A stretch of 64,000 nt of DNA from Eremophila alpestris peregrina (GCA_009792885.1 WMCF01000011.1:18480126-18544125); one strand, 5' to 3'; counted from the stretch's first letter, positions 12,426-25,509 are shown. Notes: generated by a model from the letters alone, not told the origin. Numbers and translations: made by a program.

Positions 12426-12664
12426 CCCAGAGGGAGCCGGCGCAACAGCGCGCTGCTCCTCCCCACCTTCGGTCCACCCGCACGGGATGTGCCACAGCAA
12501 AATCGCCACAACCCAAGTACCAATCACAGAGGAAATGGGTTTTTGTCTGCCCCAAAGCTATAGCGGCTGGATTGTAACTTATACAAAACAGCCAGTCCTT
12601 CACAGATTACCTCTGTTTGTTACAACAGCTGCAAGAAGTGAGATGCAAGTGACCTTCAAACGCC

Positions 12665-12670
12665 TTTAAT
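12665..12670 (-). terminator. PET117: possible PET117 poly(A) signal (ATTAAA)
   Basis: ATTAAA on the minus strand lies 27 nt past the PET117 stop. It is the only near-consensus signal before the KAT14 start codon. Confidence 0.45.
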
Positions 12671-12697
12671 CAAACCTCCAAGGAGCCAGGCCTGTGC

Positions 12698-12847
12698 CTA
12701 GGACTGCTGGGAACGTTTTTCCATTAGCGCCTTGTCTCTCTCTTCTGTGAGCTGCTTTGTCAGAGCAATCTGCTCTTCTAACAGGCGAATGTTCTCCTTT
12801 TTCTGATTCTGACGCTCCAGATCTCTAACAACGCCACTTCGCAGCCT
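12698..12847 (-). CDS. PET117: PET117 exon 2 (coding part)
   Basis: The acceptor TTTGCAG precedes RLRSGVVRDLERQNQKKENI. The frame closes with TAG at 12698-12700 after EKRSQQS. Confidence 0.95.
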   Translation of the reverse strand, partial: RLRSGVVRDLERQNQKKENIRLLEEQIALTKQLTEERDKALMEKRSQQS

Positions 12848-15800
12848 CTGCAAACACAAGGGACAGTGTTTATCACAGCCCGGGGGATGCTGATCGGGAT
12901 CAACCCCACCCAGGCTCCAGCCCTCCTGCAAAGGGTCTTTGCCACAGCAACTTAACGTTGTTGGAATCTTCAGGAGCTGATATCCAGTATCACTACACCA
13001 AAAACTGCTTTATTTGCACTCACTTCAGAAGGCTGGGTTTACGAAGTGACAAAGCTGTTGAGCAAATAAATGCTAGGAGCCTGTAATTCCCATGCCATGC
13101 AGGATGGATGTGAGCTAAAAAATCCTGTTATCGCTGACCTAAATCTTTACCAAATCAGAATAAGCTCCTCAAAACTTCTCTGTTTGGAGGCAATTTTGTG
13201 ACAAATTGGAAACTATTTTAAGAAAAAACAGCATGTGCCTTCATTTGCTTCTTTCTGCTCATCTTAATCTTAAAAAAATACCCACCACCTGCTTATGCCC
13301 AACTCTTGAAAAAGCAAGGTGCTTGCTTCCAAAAATCCCCTTTCCCTAAAATGCTTGTCATAAATCATGTAAATATATAACATATATGTAAATAAATACA
13401 TAATGTGCAACACAACACCAGCAGCTTTGAAACCGGGGTGCAACCCCTCAATGGGTATAAAAAGCCCTAGGAAAATCCCAGCTCCTCTTTGCTTCTCTCT
13501 TTCTTACCTAGACATTTTTACTCACTTTGATAATTAGGTAAAAGATCAATAATTCATTTGACCCATTTGAGTGATGCCTAAATGCACCTGCAAACAATTT
13601 ATTTGAAAGCTGGCCCAGAAGTCACTTGAGAGGATGCTTGTGACTATTATTGGACAAATTATCAGAGTTTTATTCCTCACCTAGCATGCACACCTCAAAT
13701 GCAATTATTTCTCCTGTCAAGATCAACACAGAAATTCTTTTTGTTTAAGAAATAATTTTACCTTGTTAAAAAAATGCAGAGACAAATATGTCAGCCAGTA
13801 ATCAAAACTCTCTCCAGAAATTAATCTAATAAAACCAGTTCCTTCCCACCAGCCTCCATCAACTGAACTCAGGCTACAAATCAGTAATTTGAAACTGAAA
13901 ACAAAATTCATAAACTTATTATTAGGTTACTATTAGTTAGGAATGATAAAGATGTGGGGAGATACAAGATAACTGATCAACTGCAACAAGAATGTAATCC
14001 TTTTTCCTTCACAAAACACTGCAATCTTCCAGATGGTGGATGCATTCACTTTGAAAATCTACACTCTGCAAAAGACACCTTTATAATCGGAGTGTCACAA
14101 GTGACAAAGACCTATGAAAAAGCCAATCTTCTCATCTTCCTCTATTCTTGGAAGTTAGCCCTGCTTGTCTTCTGCAGGCATGAAAAGCATGTGCAAGCTC
14201 ATATCACTCTGAGGGCCTGGCAAATCAATTTATAAAAGTCAAAAGTTTATAAACCTGGATAAAGATAAACTTGAAATAATCTCAACACCAGGATTGCAAA
14301 ATACCCACGTTATTTATTTCCATTATGTTATCCAAATAACTGGATATGTTGAACATGAAGGACTACTGCTTGCCTTGGCCATGAAGAATTATAAAAAGAA
14401 AGTCTCAGATTTAATTTACAAAACATAAGCTTAGAGCCTTGGCCCTTCTGAATAGGTATTAGCCAAGGATTTAGATCAAAAAGATCCATGAAGTTTAGGT
14501 GTCCCACGGAACCACCCAAGGGTGATGTTTATTCTGCAGCACATGTTCAAAGTACAACTGCCATTAATTGCAGCTGCAGTTTAGTTCAGGAGCATTTAGC
14601 AGATATTCCTGCTGGATCCTCAGTGGCTCAAGGCAGGCACCTGGAATTAGTGAGCAGACAGCTACAAAAATGTGATGTGATCTACCTAAAATGTGTTAAG
14701 TGATCTACCCAGCACATCATCAGCTCTGGAAAGTGCAGAGCCATTGCTGGTTACCACTCCAGGATCCCAACTTTCCTCTCCTTGCCTGTGCCATTCACAG
14801 TGTTCTCCAACTCCTGCTCATACAAACCTGCCTCTTTCCTTATCCAGACCAGTCTCATCCTCCAAATTCCATCACTCTCAAGCCCTGACAGAGATAATCT
14901 CTTGAGGGGGAGAAAATATAATCCTCTAATTACAGAATGTATCATAAAGCCCAAGCAACAGCCAGCTGAGCTGGGCTGTGGATTGGGAATTTGAACTCTG
15001 GTGTTCTGTAACTTCTGACTACTTCAGTGTCATCTAACACAGGCTTTCACTGGGTGCATTTTCTAGATCTTTTGTATGTAAGTGGAGAAGGATCAGATGT
15101 GTTTAACTCAAATAACCTTTGGCTCATCAGCAGGGTGCAAACCAGCACACTCACTGCCCACACAGCACACTTTTACACAACCACACAGCTTCTAGTCCCA
15201 GGCAGGATTGTTCTGTGCTAGGACTCACCATGGTCAAACCTGACACCTTTTGGCTGTGAGCTCTCTGGCACACAGGCTGCCTGCCAGGAATTCCCTGATT
15301 TTTGGAAATGTAGCACAGAGAACCGCCCAGTTCAATTACCACATGGTATTTCTGACAGCTTGCACTGTGCCTGGCCTGGCAGAACAAGAAGGGAGCAGGG
15401 GCAGGGCACAGCACAGTGCTGTTTGTCCTTCAGCAGGGTGCATTTGTGGAGCTGAGGAAGAACAGGGCACACCAGTGGGACAGCACAGCCAGACAGGGAG
15501 AGCCCTGGGAACACTGCCAAGGGGGTGGCCTTGGCCTAGAGACTGCAGGATCACATCCCGTCTGCATGCTGGCTGCTGGAGAGGGAGGGAAGCACCTCCA
15601 CCGAGCCTCACCTGGAGCTCCTCGCTGCTATTTGCATCTGAAGGGAAACGCACAGGACAGCATTAGGGAGCTGGTGCAGCTAAAAGAGCATGGAAAGCAC
15701 AGGCGCCAAGGCAGGAAAGCTTGTGGAGGGAGCACCATCGGGGGCAGTGCAGCCGAGGCAGCACCAGAGGGGCAGCGCTGGGCAGGGCCAGCTCTGGCCT

Positions 15801-16209
15801 CTGGGAGCCGGGCTGGGCACCCGCAGCGCCCGCAGCTCCCAGTGCTGGGGCACCGGCTTGGGAACGGGCAGGGACAAGGAGCTGCGGGAAGATGGGATGG
15901 GATGGAGCAAGGACACGTGGGCTCAGGTGCGGGTCCGCAGCGCGCACGGGGCGGGGCTTAGGGGAGGGCGTGGCTCCCGCAGGTGGGGGCGGGGCAGGCC
16001 AGGCCGCCAGGTGAGGGGGCGGGGCCTCCCCGGCAGGTGGGCGGGGCCACTGTGAGGGCCGGGGCAGGGCCCCGCTCGCCGCTTCCCCCCCGCGGCCCGC
16101 GGCGCGCACTCACCTCCAGCTCCCGGCGCTGCTGGACGTGCACGGCCGCCACGATGGCGGCGGAGAGCAGCGCGGAGACGGCCAGCGCCAGGCGGGAGCC
16201 CCGCGACAT
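12698..16209 (-). CDS. PET117: PET117, cytochrome c oxidase assembly factor
   Basis: Two exons (16114-16209 and 12698-12847) join in phase 0 into an 81-residue protein, the same length as human PET117. PET117 is a small mitochondrial protein needed for complex IV assembly and reported to work with the PDK/COX15 axis. Residues about 7-24 (LALAVSALLSAAIVAAVHV) form one hydrophobic membrane segment. Residues 33-81 are a highly charged helix, with KKENIRLLEEQIALTKQLTEE as its most conserved part. The ATG at 16209 begins MSRGSRLALAV and is the first methionine in the CpG-island exon. KAT14 begins 272 bp downstream on the same strand, a tandem arrangement also found in mammals. Confidence 0.95.
12848..16113 (-). 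other. PET117: PET117 intron
   Basis: A 3.3-kb intron. Near 13.36-13.41 kb it is very AT-rich (ATATATAACATATATG). Its 5' end, about 15.8-16.1 kb, belongs to the CpG island and carries several GC boxes. I see no additional gene. Confidence 0.75.
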
Positions 16210-16450
16210 GGCCGGCGGGGGAAGCGCGGGCGGGCGGGCCTGCGGGACAGCGTGAGGCGGCGCGCCCCGCCCCCGGCCGAGCGCCGAGCGCAGCGAGCCA
16301 GGCCGGAGCAGCCGAGCGCCGATGCGGGGCGGGGCGTGGTGGCGGGAGGCGGGAACGGGACGCGGCTCTCTGGAGCGGCCGCCGCAGGGCTGGGCCCTCG
16401 CAGCCTCCAGGCCAGAAAGTCTGACATGGGGTGCTAAAAACGGGCCTTTG
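15930..16450 (-). promoter_or_regulatory. PET117: CpG-island promoter of PET117 (possibly also used by KAT14)
   Basis: Dense in CpG around PET117 exon 1. GC boxes of the Sp1 type (ggggcggggc or its complement) occur at 15948, 15986, 16016, 16037, 16264 and 16326. There is no TATA box where one would be expected. Transcription start is inferred to lie between about 16,210 and 16,400 on the minus strand. Confidence 0.75.
16114..16209 (-). CDS. PET117: PET117 exon 1 (coding part)
   Basis: 32 codons from ATG to VHVQQRRELE, followed by a strong GAG/GTGAGT donor. Very GC-rich, inside the CpG island. Confidence 0.94.
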
Positions 16451-18414
16451 TTCCGTCAGCGCCACTGGGGATTGGGTGCCCCGCTGTGCCGGTGTCTCCC
16501 GGGGCTGTTCGCTGGAGCTTCTCGCCGGCGAGCACAAACAAAAGGAGGTTTCCTCTGCGTGCAAGGACCATTTCTGGTTTTGAGTGAAGACCACCAGTTC
16601 TGCGCTCTCCTCCCCCAGAAATCCCGAATTCCATGGGAGAAGCAGCTGGAGAAAGCTGCCCTTCAATTGTTTGGTTTCTTCTCATTGTTCAGTGTGTGGC
16701 CTTAAGGCCTCGTGTTTGCCAGGTTTTCGTGCTCTGAAGACAGAATTATTCCATCCCCAGCCCTGTCTGCAGTGGAAGAGGGAAACCAAACACGTCAGGC
16801 TGATCCCTCCTCATTATAATCTTTTTCATCTCTCTGCTGAATGAACGTGATTAAAATGAAAGGTGAAATTAGTGGGAATGATAATATTTCAATTGAGTCT
16901 AATGGCTGCGCTCACGTTGGTGTGTTTACTGTTATTAGGGTTACAAGCATAAGTGCTTGTAACATGTCCAAGGCCACTGGAGTGCCAAGAACGGGGTCGA
17001 GCCAGGAGCCTGATGGATGGGAGCCAATCACAGCGCCCTTGGCACTCAGGAAGGGTGCAGCTCCCCCCGAGTGCCTCTACCCAACCCTGTCATTAATCAC
17101 TGGAGGGGCTAAAATCCCCAGGCAAGGGAGCATTCAGGCTGCGCTTTCACAATCTCGGTTTCCGCCCTGGTGGTTCAGGTGTTCCTGCGCTCCTCCCTCT
17201 CTCCCAAGGGTTGGGCCTTGCTGAAGGACTCAGCTCCCCTACCGTGACCCTGCTCTTCTGCTTTGCCCCCTTTCCCGGCTCTGGGGTGAGAGGGGACCTT
17301 TCCCAAGCCCAGATTAGCAGCTGGTCTTGTTTAAAACCTTGCAGCAGCCACGATGGGGAAAAGCCCATTTTCCTTTCTCAGAGCCCGGCTGCAGGGGCAG
17401 GTAAATGGTGTGATGGAGGTGGGAGGGCTGGAGTGCCCAGAGGGGATGCTGCTGGGGAAAACCTTTCCGGCTGGTGCTGGGCAGAAGGACGCGAGAGAAG
17501 ATTTCAGCCCAACGAGCACAAGCCTGGTGGCGGCGTCCATGAGACTCCCAAACAGAGAGGCAGAGGACGGGCTTAAGCTGAGGGAGAGGTTGATCAGGAG
17601 GGTTTCTCTGCTGGGGAAACCTGTGCCATGCCCATAGCTTTGGTGCCGTCTTTCCTGCTCCTGGTTCCTCCTTTGCTGGCCTGGGAATAGCGGCGCAGCC
17701 GCTCATGGAGGCGGGGACAAGCGCCAGGCGGGAAAGGGTTGGGTCACGCCTGAGGGAGACTGGAAAGCTCAAGGCCATTTTGCCCCTGGGCAAACAGCTC
17801 AGATCTGGATAATGATCTTGGATAACATCGGCAGTCCATCCTTTGGGGGCATTTTTATCCTGGATTTGAAAGAAAATTCAGCTTGTGCAACCCCTGTGCC
17901 TCCTCCACCCTCTACACTCTTTCACAGGCATTTGGCTCCCTCTTTGATAAGGCTGCATTGCAGGCGCTGTCTCAGTAAGACTTCCATGTTTATTTCCCTG
18001 TTCCAACCGTTCTGATGGAAGAGGATGAGTTCTGGCTAGGCTCTGTGTCATGGGTGGTTGCTCTGGGTACCATCCTGTGAAGGGAAGAGGTGGCAGTGTC
18101 AGCTCAACCCTGTATGAGCCAGCAGAGAATCCAGAAAACAGGCTGCTCAGTTGTGGCGTTCCTTAGCACCAAAAGAAAAAGTCTCAGGAAACCCCTGCAA
18201 GATATGAAGGTCAGGGAGAAAAGTTCGAACATAGCCCATTTCCAGGTTCGTGTCCTGAACCGCCTTCTGCTCCATTTGTCCTGTGTAATTTGAGGAACCA
18301 ACCACTTATCAAACTGCCAGCTAACAAAAGCCAATAATTTTAAAAAATCATCCTGAAGGTATGTTTTCACAGAGCTTTCTCGGTTTCCCCTCAGGGTTCT
18401 GGTGAGCTGCTGGC

Positions 18415-18436
18415 TCTCCCTCCCTCCCTCCCTCCC
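18415..18436. repeat. (CCCT)n microsatellite
   Basis: Tandem ctcc units, followed 15 bp later by a short TG run. Confidence 0.85.
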
Positions 18437-21400
18437 AGTGCATTTCTCTGTGTGTGTGTGCTCACACGGGGGGACTTTGCACACACCCAGAGCTCTCCAC
18501 TGGGACACAGGGGCTCGGCTTCCTCTGTGGATTCAGCCTTACCCAAGCTCCCATTTGCCCTGTGAAGCGGAGTGTGGCTGATGAGAGTGGGTGTGGGTGC
18601 CTGCAAGGCTTTGCCAAGGTCTCGGGGTAGAGGCAGAGCTGAAGAGGGGAGCAGGCTGTGCCTGCTGCTGTTAGCATTGATTTCCTCCTTATGGCAGTGC
18701 TAATTATAGCAGCAAAAATAACTAATTGCTATGTTGTAGGCACTTTTATCTCACCATGATACCTTTTCCCCTTCGATAAATGGAATTATTCCTGACCCTC
18801 CACCACAGGGATGGACCTGGCTGTGGGGGGTAAACACTGATGGTCCAGGTGCAGCTACCCTGGCCCTGCAGGAAATGTCTTTGTAGGATTTGCTGGCAGG
18901 GTTGTGCTGTTGGTATTCAAAAGTGCATTATGCAGGGGAAAAAATGTAACGCGTAACTTTTTGAGTCCCTCCTCTGTAATTCAGAGGGGTGGCTGAGGGC
19001 TTCTCTAAACTCCAAAAGTAGTTATAATTCATGAAATGTACGTATTAAAAATGCTTTCTTTTGACCAGGCCAGCCTCCTTTCCAGGCAGATGGAGGTGTG
19101 CCTGGCTTGGGTGAGTTTTATTTTTTGATGGACATGAATGAAATGAAAGCCCTTAGAATTAATTCCCTTAGCACTTGTACAGAAAGAAGCTCTGTGAACC
19201 TGTTCTCACCAGCAATTTGGATGAATTTTGCTGCTCCTCCCATTCAGACAAGCCCCAGGGCCCTCTGATAGTTCTTCCTGGGAGCTGGAGGGAAGCAAAT
19301 CTGATTGTCCTGAGATTTGAATGGTGGAGTAAAGATAAACTAAGGGGGAAGATGACAGAATCCTTTCGAGTAAGGAGCATTGAAACTTTCCTTTTATTTG
19401 CAGGGCAGCCTGTGAAACAGTTACTTTGGATTTTAAACTCCCCGTGCACTTCCTCCTTCCAGCAGTGAGGGCAGGAGCTCCGGGCAGCCGCGAGTGGAGC
19501 CTTGCTGGGTTTATAGCCGGGCTTGTGTGATTGCGCCTTAGCCAGCCAGCCCCGGGGACGCCGGCAGGTCACCTACAGCTAAATCAACTAAGGTGTGGGG
19601 CTGCCACCAGGTGCCAACACCTCCTACAGCCCTGGCCAGAGGGTGAAAAGGGCCCCACCGTGGCTCCAGACACCCCACGTTCTTTCCCTGGCATCACCAG
19701 CATGAGGGATTGAGAAGAAGGGTCTGGATGCCGCCTCCCCACCACATCTCTCCCTGCTCTCCCCGCTCTCCCCGTAGCAGAGTTGGTCCCTGCCCCTCGT
19801 TTTGGGTGCTGCAGAGGGTACCCGACCCAGGGAGTGCAGCCTGGCTCCCTCCTGCAAGTGCTTCCCCTGAGAGGGGGATGAAATGCAGGCAGAGGACAAA
19901 GTCTGCCTGCTCTGCAGCGGGGAGAGGATGTAATCCAGCATGTAATAATTATATTGGTGGCAATTGTACGGACCCTTGCCCGCTGCCGGCGGGAACTGCG
20001 GCAGCGCTGCTGAGACCTGAGGGCTGGGGTGCTTACTGCCTTAGGGTTGGGTTTTTCTTTCCTGGAAATCATTTTAAAAGGCACTGGGAGATCAAAACTA
20101 TTGTGCAAATAGTTGAACCCCAAAATGTTGTCAGGATTATTCTGCAGTCGCCCTGCAGCTTGCAGGGCTGCTGCAAGACAGGACGGGGTGGGGGATCCTG
20201 GACCCCAAAGCAGGGTGAGCTGCACCCCCCAGCTCACACCCTCCCAGGGCTCTCCAATGAGAAGGAGGGATTCTTGGACTACAGCCATGAAGGCAGCAGG
20301 GAGAGGAGGGCTCATCTGGGTGTGTGTGGTGGGGCCAGAGGCACCCATGGGTGCTGCAGCCAGCACTGAACCTCCTCAGAGGTCAAACCAGAGCTATAAG
20401 GAAAGGGGCCCAGCTGGAAGCGGCACCACTGAGCTCCCTAGGCAATTCCACAGGCAGCGGGTGTGTATCCCGGTGTTTCAGTCATCCTGGGCGTGTTGGA
20501 GCACATGCTCTGCGGTAGCACAGGCGGGACAGGCAGGGACTCTCCAGCAGCAGCGCTGGATTCCCGTTGGGAAGGAGCCCTCCCCCTGCACGCGTGGCAG
20601 CAGGACGAACAAGAAAGGTGCATCTCTAACACGGCAGTGTCTGAACATCCTGTCCCATCCCCTGGCCCTGCCTGGAGCTGCTTTGTGCTCCGGCTGGCAT
20701 CACCACTGCCAGTGGCCAAGGCTGTCCTGGTGGTCTTCCTTGGCAGGGAGGAGCTGAGAGGAGTGCAGCAGAACCATCTTCTCTTAGTCCTGCTGCCAAA
20801 ATCCCACTCTGCCCGGGTGCTTGGCCAGGGGTGGCAGCAATGGGACTATGCCAGAGCACCCAGCTGAGGACAGTTATTTCTTCTTCCATCTAACCCTCTC
20901 TGCCCTTATCACTTCCTTCTCACTCTAATAGTCCTGCAAAAGGAGAGGGATGGCAGGGACGGCACCTAGCCCCTCCTGGAGATTTTTCAAATGGTAAAGA
21001 AATGCTTGAACTCCGTACGCATACAATGGGATTTATGGCAGCCGTCATCCGGCAGGAATGAGGAAGCCTTGGGGGGCCCCAGAAGTGCCATTTGTCCTTG
21101 GGGAGGGGACAGGGGATTTTCTGCCGCTGTGGTTTGAGCTAGGAGGGGGATGGCAGAGATGGCAGGGCTTGTGGGAGGGGGGAAGCACAGCTTATCGTGC
21201 CATGCCAGCTGCGGGAAGCACGGGTTTCAAAGGCACACTCATTATTTTTAGGAACCTGGAAAGAGACTGACTGAGTCAGCCCCCAGTTGTGGCTCATCCA
21301 GCTTTTTTCCACCAGCTTTTCACAGAGAGCTTTCTCCCTGTCTCCCCAAATCCGGACAAATGCTTGTCATCCCAGTCAGCTAATGGGCTTCACATTCCTT

Positions 21401-24400
21401 TGTTGAGCTCTCAGCCTCCATGAGCACATCCTGGTGCGCAGTGCATCACGGTGTGCTGTACATCCCAGTGTCAGGGAAAATGTATCTTTTCCAGGGTAAT
21501 ACCTCCCATCTGCATGGGCAGCAAAAATGGGAACAGCGAGATGCGATGATGATGAGTCGAGCATAATGCAAGGAGGGAAAACGCCTCTCACAAGGATAAA
21601 GCCAGGGAGTGAGGTGTTAGCAGACCACCTGTGGTGTCCTTTCCACAGCATTCCAGCAGCCCCCTCCAGAGACTGGATTGGGAAGCTGCTCATGTGGTCA
21701 AACCCACCTGGCTGAAGCTTCCATGACCCGCCAGAGAGAATCCAAAATCCAAACAAGTGGGCAAGAAGGGTGAGAGGCTGCTGCCCCATTTCTTCACTGT
21801 TCACACAGCTGTGGGGTTTGGTGCATAGAGGTGTCTCTTGTGAAGACACCAGAGAGATACAGGGCTCTGAGGGGCGCCACCAGTAATGACTGGTTACTGA
21901 AAGAGGCTGGAGGGGTTCTGACTTGCGTGGAAGTTTTTGGAAGTTGGAGCCCATGTGGATTTGCTGGTGTCTAATAAAGGTGATTTCTTTTGAAGCACAG
22001 CAGAAACATTCAGAGGGAGTAGCTTTCTATCCAGTATTTAGCTGCAGATTTGCATGATACTCCTGGGATTTCGCTACCTTTGGAACCTTTGCTGCTGTAT
22101 CAAGCTTGGTAGGAACACACTGAAATTCCCAGGGAGGAAACATTGGGCAGTAGGATTGCAGGAAACCAAGCAACAGACAAAACCAATCTAGAAAGTGCAG
22201 GCAAAGCTGGCAAGGGGCTTCAGAGATCTCCAGAAACAGATGATCATCACCTTTACAGTCAGTCTGAGAGCTCAGGGTTCTGCTGACCACCTTGTGAGAC
22301 TGGACATCTCTCCAAGATGGTCACTGTCCTCCTAGAGAGGTGCTGGACCATGTGTAGGGGATATGAGGCACAAAAGATCCTCCAGCAGCCTCTTTCCCCA
22401 AGGAAAGGGCCAGGGATAGCACTGGGGAGGATGCTCAGGGGATGCCGCTGGGGTCCAATACCCACCACAGACCTCACAGGGGGGCCATTTCCACAGGGAA
22501 TGGGACCTGTAGGCTCGGTGGGAACCTATGGTGATGCTGGGTGCCCCGAGGAATCAGAGGCACAGTGAATGGGTGGCAGAGAGACAGTGCTGAGCCGGCT
22601 GGGGACAGTGGGAAGGAAGTGGAGCTATAGGTCGAGAAAGACAGGGAGACGCCGGGAGTGGCAGGGGCCGTGGGAGGCAGGGAGACAGGAGCGCGGTGAG
22701 TCAGCCTGGTGGGGTGCTTTGAAACGCGGCAGGGAAGCACAGGCAGGGCAGGTTCTGCCGCAGCCTGGGGAGCCATCTCCCCCCAGCTGGCACCTTCTCC
22801 ATCCCTCCCTGCTCAGTCAAGGAAAGCAGATCGCCCTCCAAACTGGGGCAGCCTGCAGAGCCACTGCTCCCTCCTTCCAAGATAATGCTGGCGTGGAGCC
22901 ACTCTGGCTCCTGCCGCTGCGGTGAAGTGTTTCCTCACCTAAGCGGGAGAGCTGCCAAAACCTGGCTTGGGAGCAGGCCTTTCCAGTGGCCAGGCTTGGC
23001 CCCAGAGCTGGCAGCACTGATCTCAGCACAGAGGGTGACCAAGGCTGTAACTTTGCTCTGCCAGCCCGTGCCACCCCAGCAGTGCCCGCATCCCGCTGGC
23101 CTCAGCGGCTCTGCCGGCCAGTGTTCGCCCGAACCCCGCGCTTCGGGTGGGAACCTGCCCTCGGAGACAAGGGCAGCCCCCCGGGCAAGGCACGGTGTGT
23201 GCGTGCGGGCGGCTGCCGAAACCCGGCTGAGTCACCCCCGCTGCCGCGGGCGTGCCATGGAGAGCGGGCAGGACCGGAGCATCTCCGGGAGCGCCTCGGC
23301 TCTTCACAGACAGATGCTGAGCTGCAGCACCGAGACAACCAGGTAGAAGAAAAGCCGGGGCTGGAAGCAGCATGTGTCCGAGGAGAGGGTTTCTTCCAGA
23401 GCAGGGGGACATTGTTCTTCTCTGTGGGCTTTCAAGACACAGTCCTCAGGGGTCCTCACAATCCTGCATGGAAGACTCTATGGCATGCTTGACCTCCAGT
23501 GGGTAATCCAAGAAGGCAGGAGGTTGGGAAAGGCTGCACAGGAGATGCTCTCCCTTGCTCTAATTTTGCCTCAGTTGCAATGAGAGCATCTTCTTTCCTT
23601 GAACCCCTCTCTGTGACATGTCTGGGATGTGACCATAGGGCTCCTGGTGGCCTGGTGGTGCCCACTCCTGGCTGCTGCACTGGGCTTTGTGCTCATCATC
23701 CTGCCACGGATGGGGACACATGGAGCGTTTCAAGCAAGGGGTGTCACACCAGGATCTGTCTTAGAAGACCAAGCAGCGTTTTGACACCAGACTCCTCCCC
23801 ATCCCTCCCCAAAATGCCTCTTGGGAGCAGTGTGGGGACTCACCGGCCAAGGGGGTGTCAGCTGGGTTTTTGGATGACTTTCACTGACTCAGGTGTCCCA
23901 GCCCTGCTGCATCAAGAACACTGCAGACTCTGAAGATGAAGGTTCATCTTCCCAAGGGTATGAAGCTGTGGCCTCTCCAGCATGGTCAGTAAACTTGTAA
24001 AAATCTCCTCACCTGAGTTCTGCTGGGAGCCAGAAACCAAAGGCTGCATGGCCAAGCTGCTGTACCAGCCTGGTTCTCATCTCTGTCTGGTAAGGCTGGG
24101 CTCAAAATAATGAGAAATAGCCAGAAAAGGGGTCCTGGGTGACTGCTCTCAGCCACGTGGGCAGAGCACCCCCAGCTCCTGCAGGTGGACCTGCTGGACT
24201 CCCTCCATTCCCATGCCAGAAGAGTGGTGGATGGGGACAAGATGCCACTGGGGGTTGAGCGGGAAGGTCCCTTTGCTGGATTCCATGCTAAAGACATTGC
24301 CCTGGCACTGCTGAGGGACTGTGCCTTTCAACAACGCTCAGCTCTGACAGGCTGTGCAATCCAACCCTCATCCCTGCCCAGGGATGTCCCTTTGCAGCCT

Positions 24401-25509
24401 CATCGTGGTGAAACGTAGCCCAGGCAAGAAGAACGGACAGGGCTCCCTGGGATCACAGCTGAAATATTCCCTGGGCACAGATCAAACTGAGTCATTGTCC
24501 ACTGAGCAGTGCCTTCCTTACACCTCCTTTCCAGAGCATCTCTCCCTCTGCTCTTCTCAAGCCCAGCTCCCTCCCTTGCTCCCTACACCCAGGTCCTTGC
24601 CCCCAAGCACACTGTCTCCACTCCCTCCTGGGTGCCACATCAACACGCTGATGTTGGCTCTGACATGGGATCCTCCAGAATGAGGGGCATGAGTACCCCC
24701 TGCCCCTCTCACATGGCCACCAATCCAACCCCACAGAGGGTTAGTTTGGGAAGGGGTGGGATGTGACTGAGACAGCAACACACAGCTGGTTCTTTCTTTG
24801 ATCCCATGTCTCCCTCCTCACTCCCAAGTGATCTGAGTGAAATGAAACACATTTTAGTAGTCAAATCCGTAAGGGTGGGGTCCCACTGTGCTTTGACCCT
24901 ACGGGGCATTCTGTACATTTAATTTGGTTTACACCTGAAATATTAATTTAACATGCTAGATTTTCTCCCACACCCAAGTAATGCCAAAAATTAAACAAGA
25001 TCCTACAGAAATGTTTGTGCCATTACCTCGTTAGCATTATTATTTATCGAGTTTAATTACAGTGCTGAAGCTGTACATGCAACATTGCTCCAGTGGAGTG
25101 TGGAGAAGGACATGGCCATCAAATGATATGTCTGTGGGCTGCCTTGCTGAAGACAAGTATCCCCAAAGGTCACACTTCCTGGTGCTGCACATGCCTCCCT
25201 GCAATGGTGTTGGTGGGATCATGCTGTGAACATGCTCCTCAGGCTCCTCCAGGAATGGAATTTGTAGGAAAGGCAGTATGGTTTTCATATGGGCCAAGCA
25301 ACACCAGCAGTCAACAGTCTGCATTTCCACCCGGTAGCTCAGCAAGTAGGCAGCCCACTACCACTGGAATGCTCTCCTTCATGGAGATGGTGCCTCTCCA
25401 CCCAGCTCCTCTTGTCTTGGCAGAGGCTGCAGGACTTTCTCTCCACTCTGTGTCTCCAGTGGTGCTGGGCACACCTCAGCCCTGACCACTCTCGTCGAGG
25501 CTCCAGAGC

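Noticed and set aside
15250..16700. Several frames of 100-247 codons on both strands around PET117 exon 1
   Set aside because: They are composition artefacts of the CpG island. Only the 32-codon PET117 segment matches a known protein and ends at a good donor.
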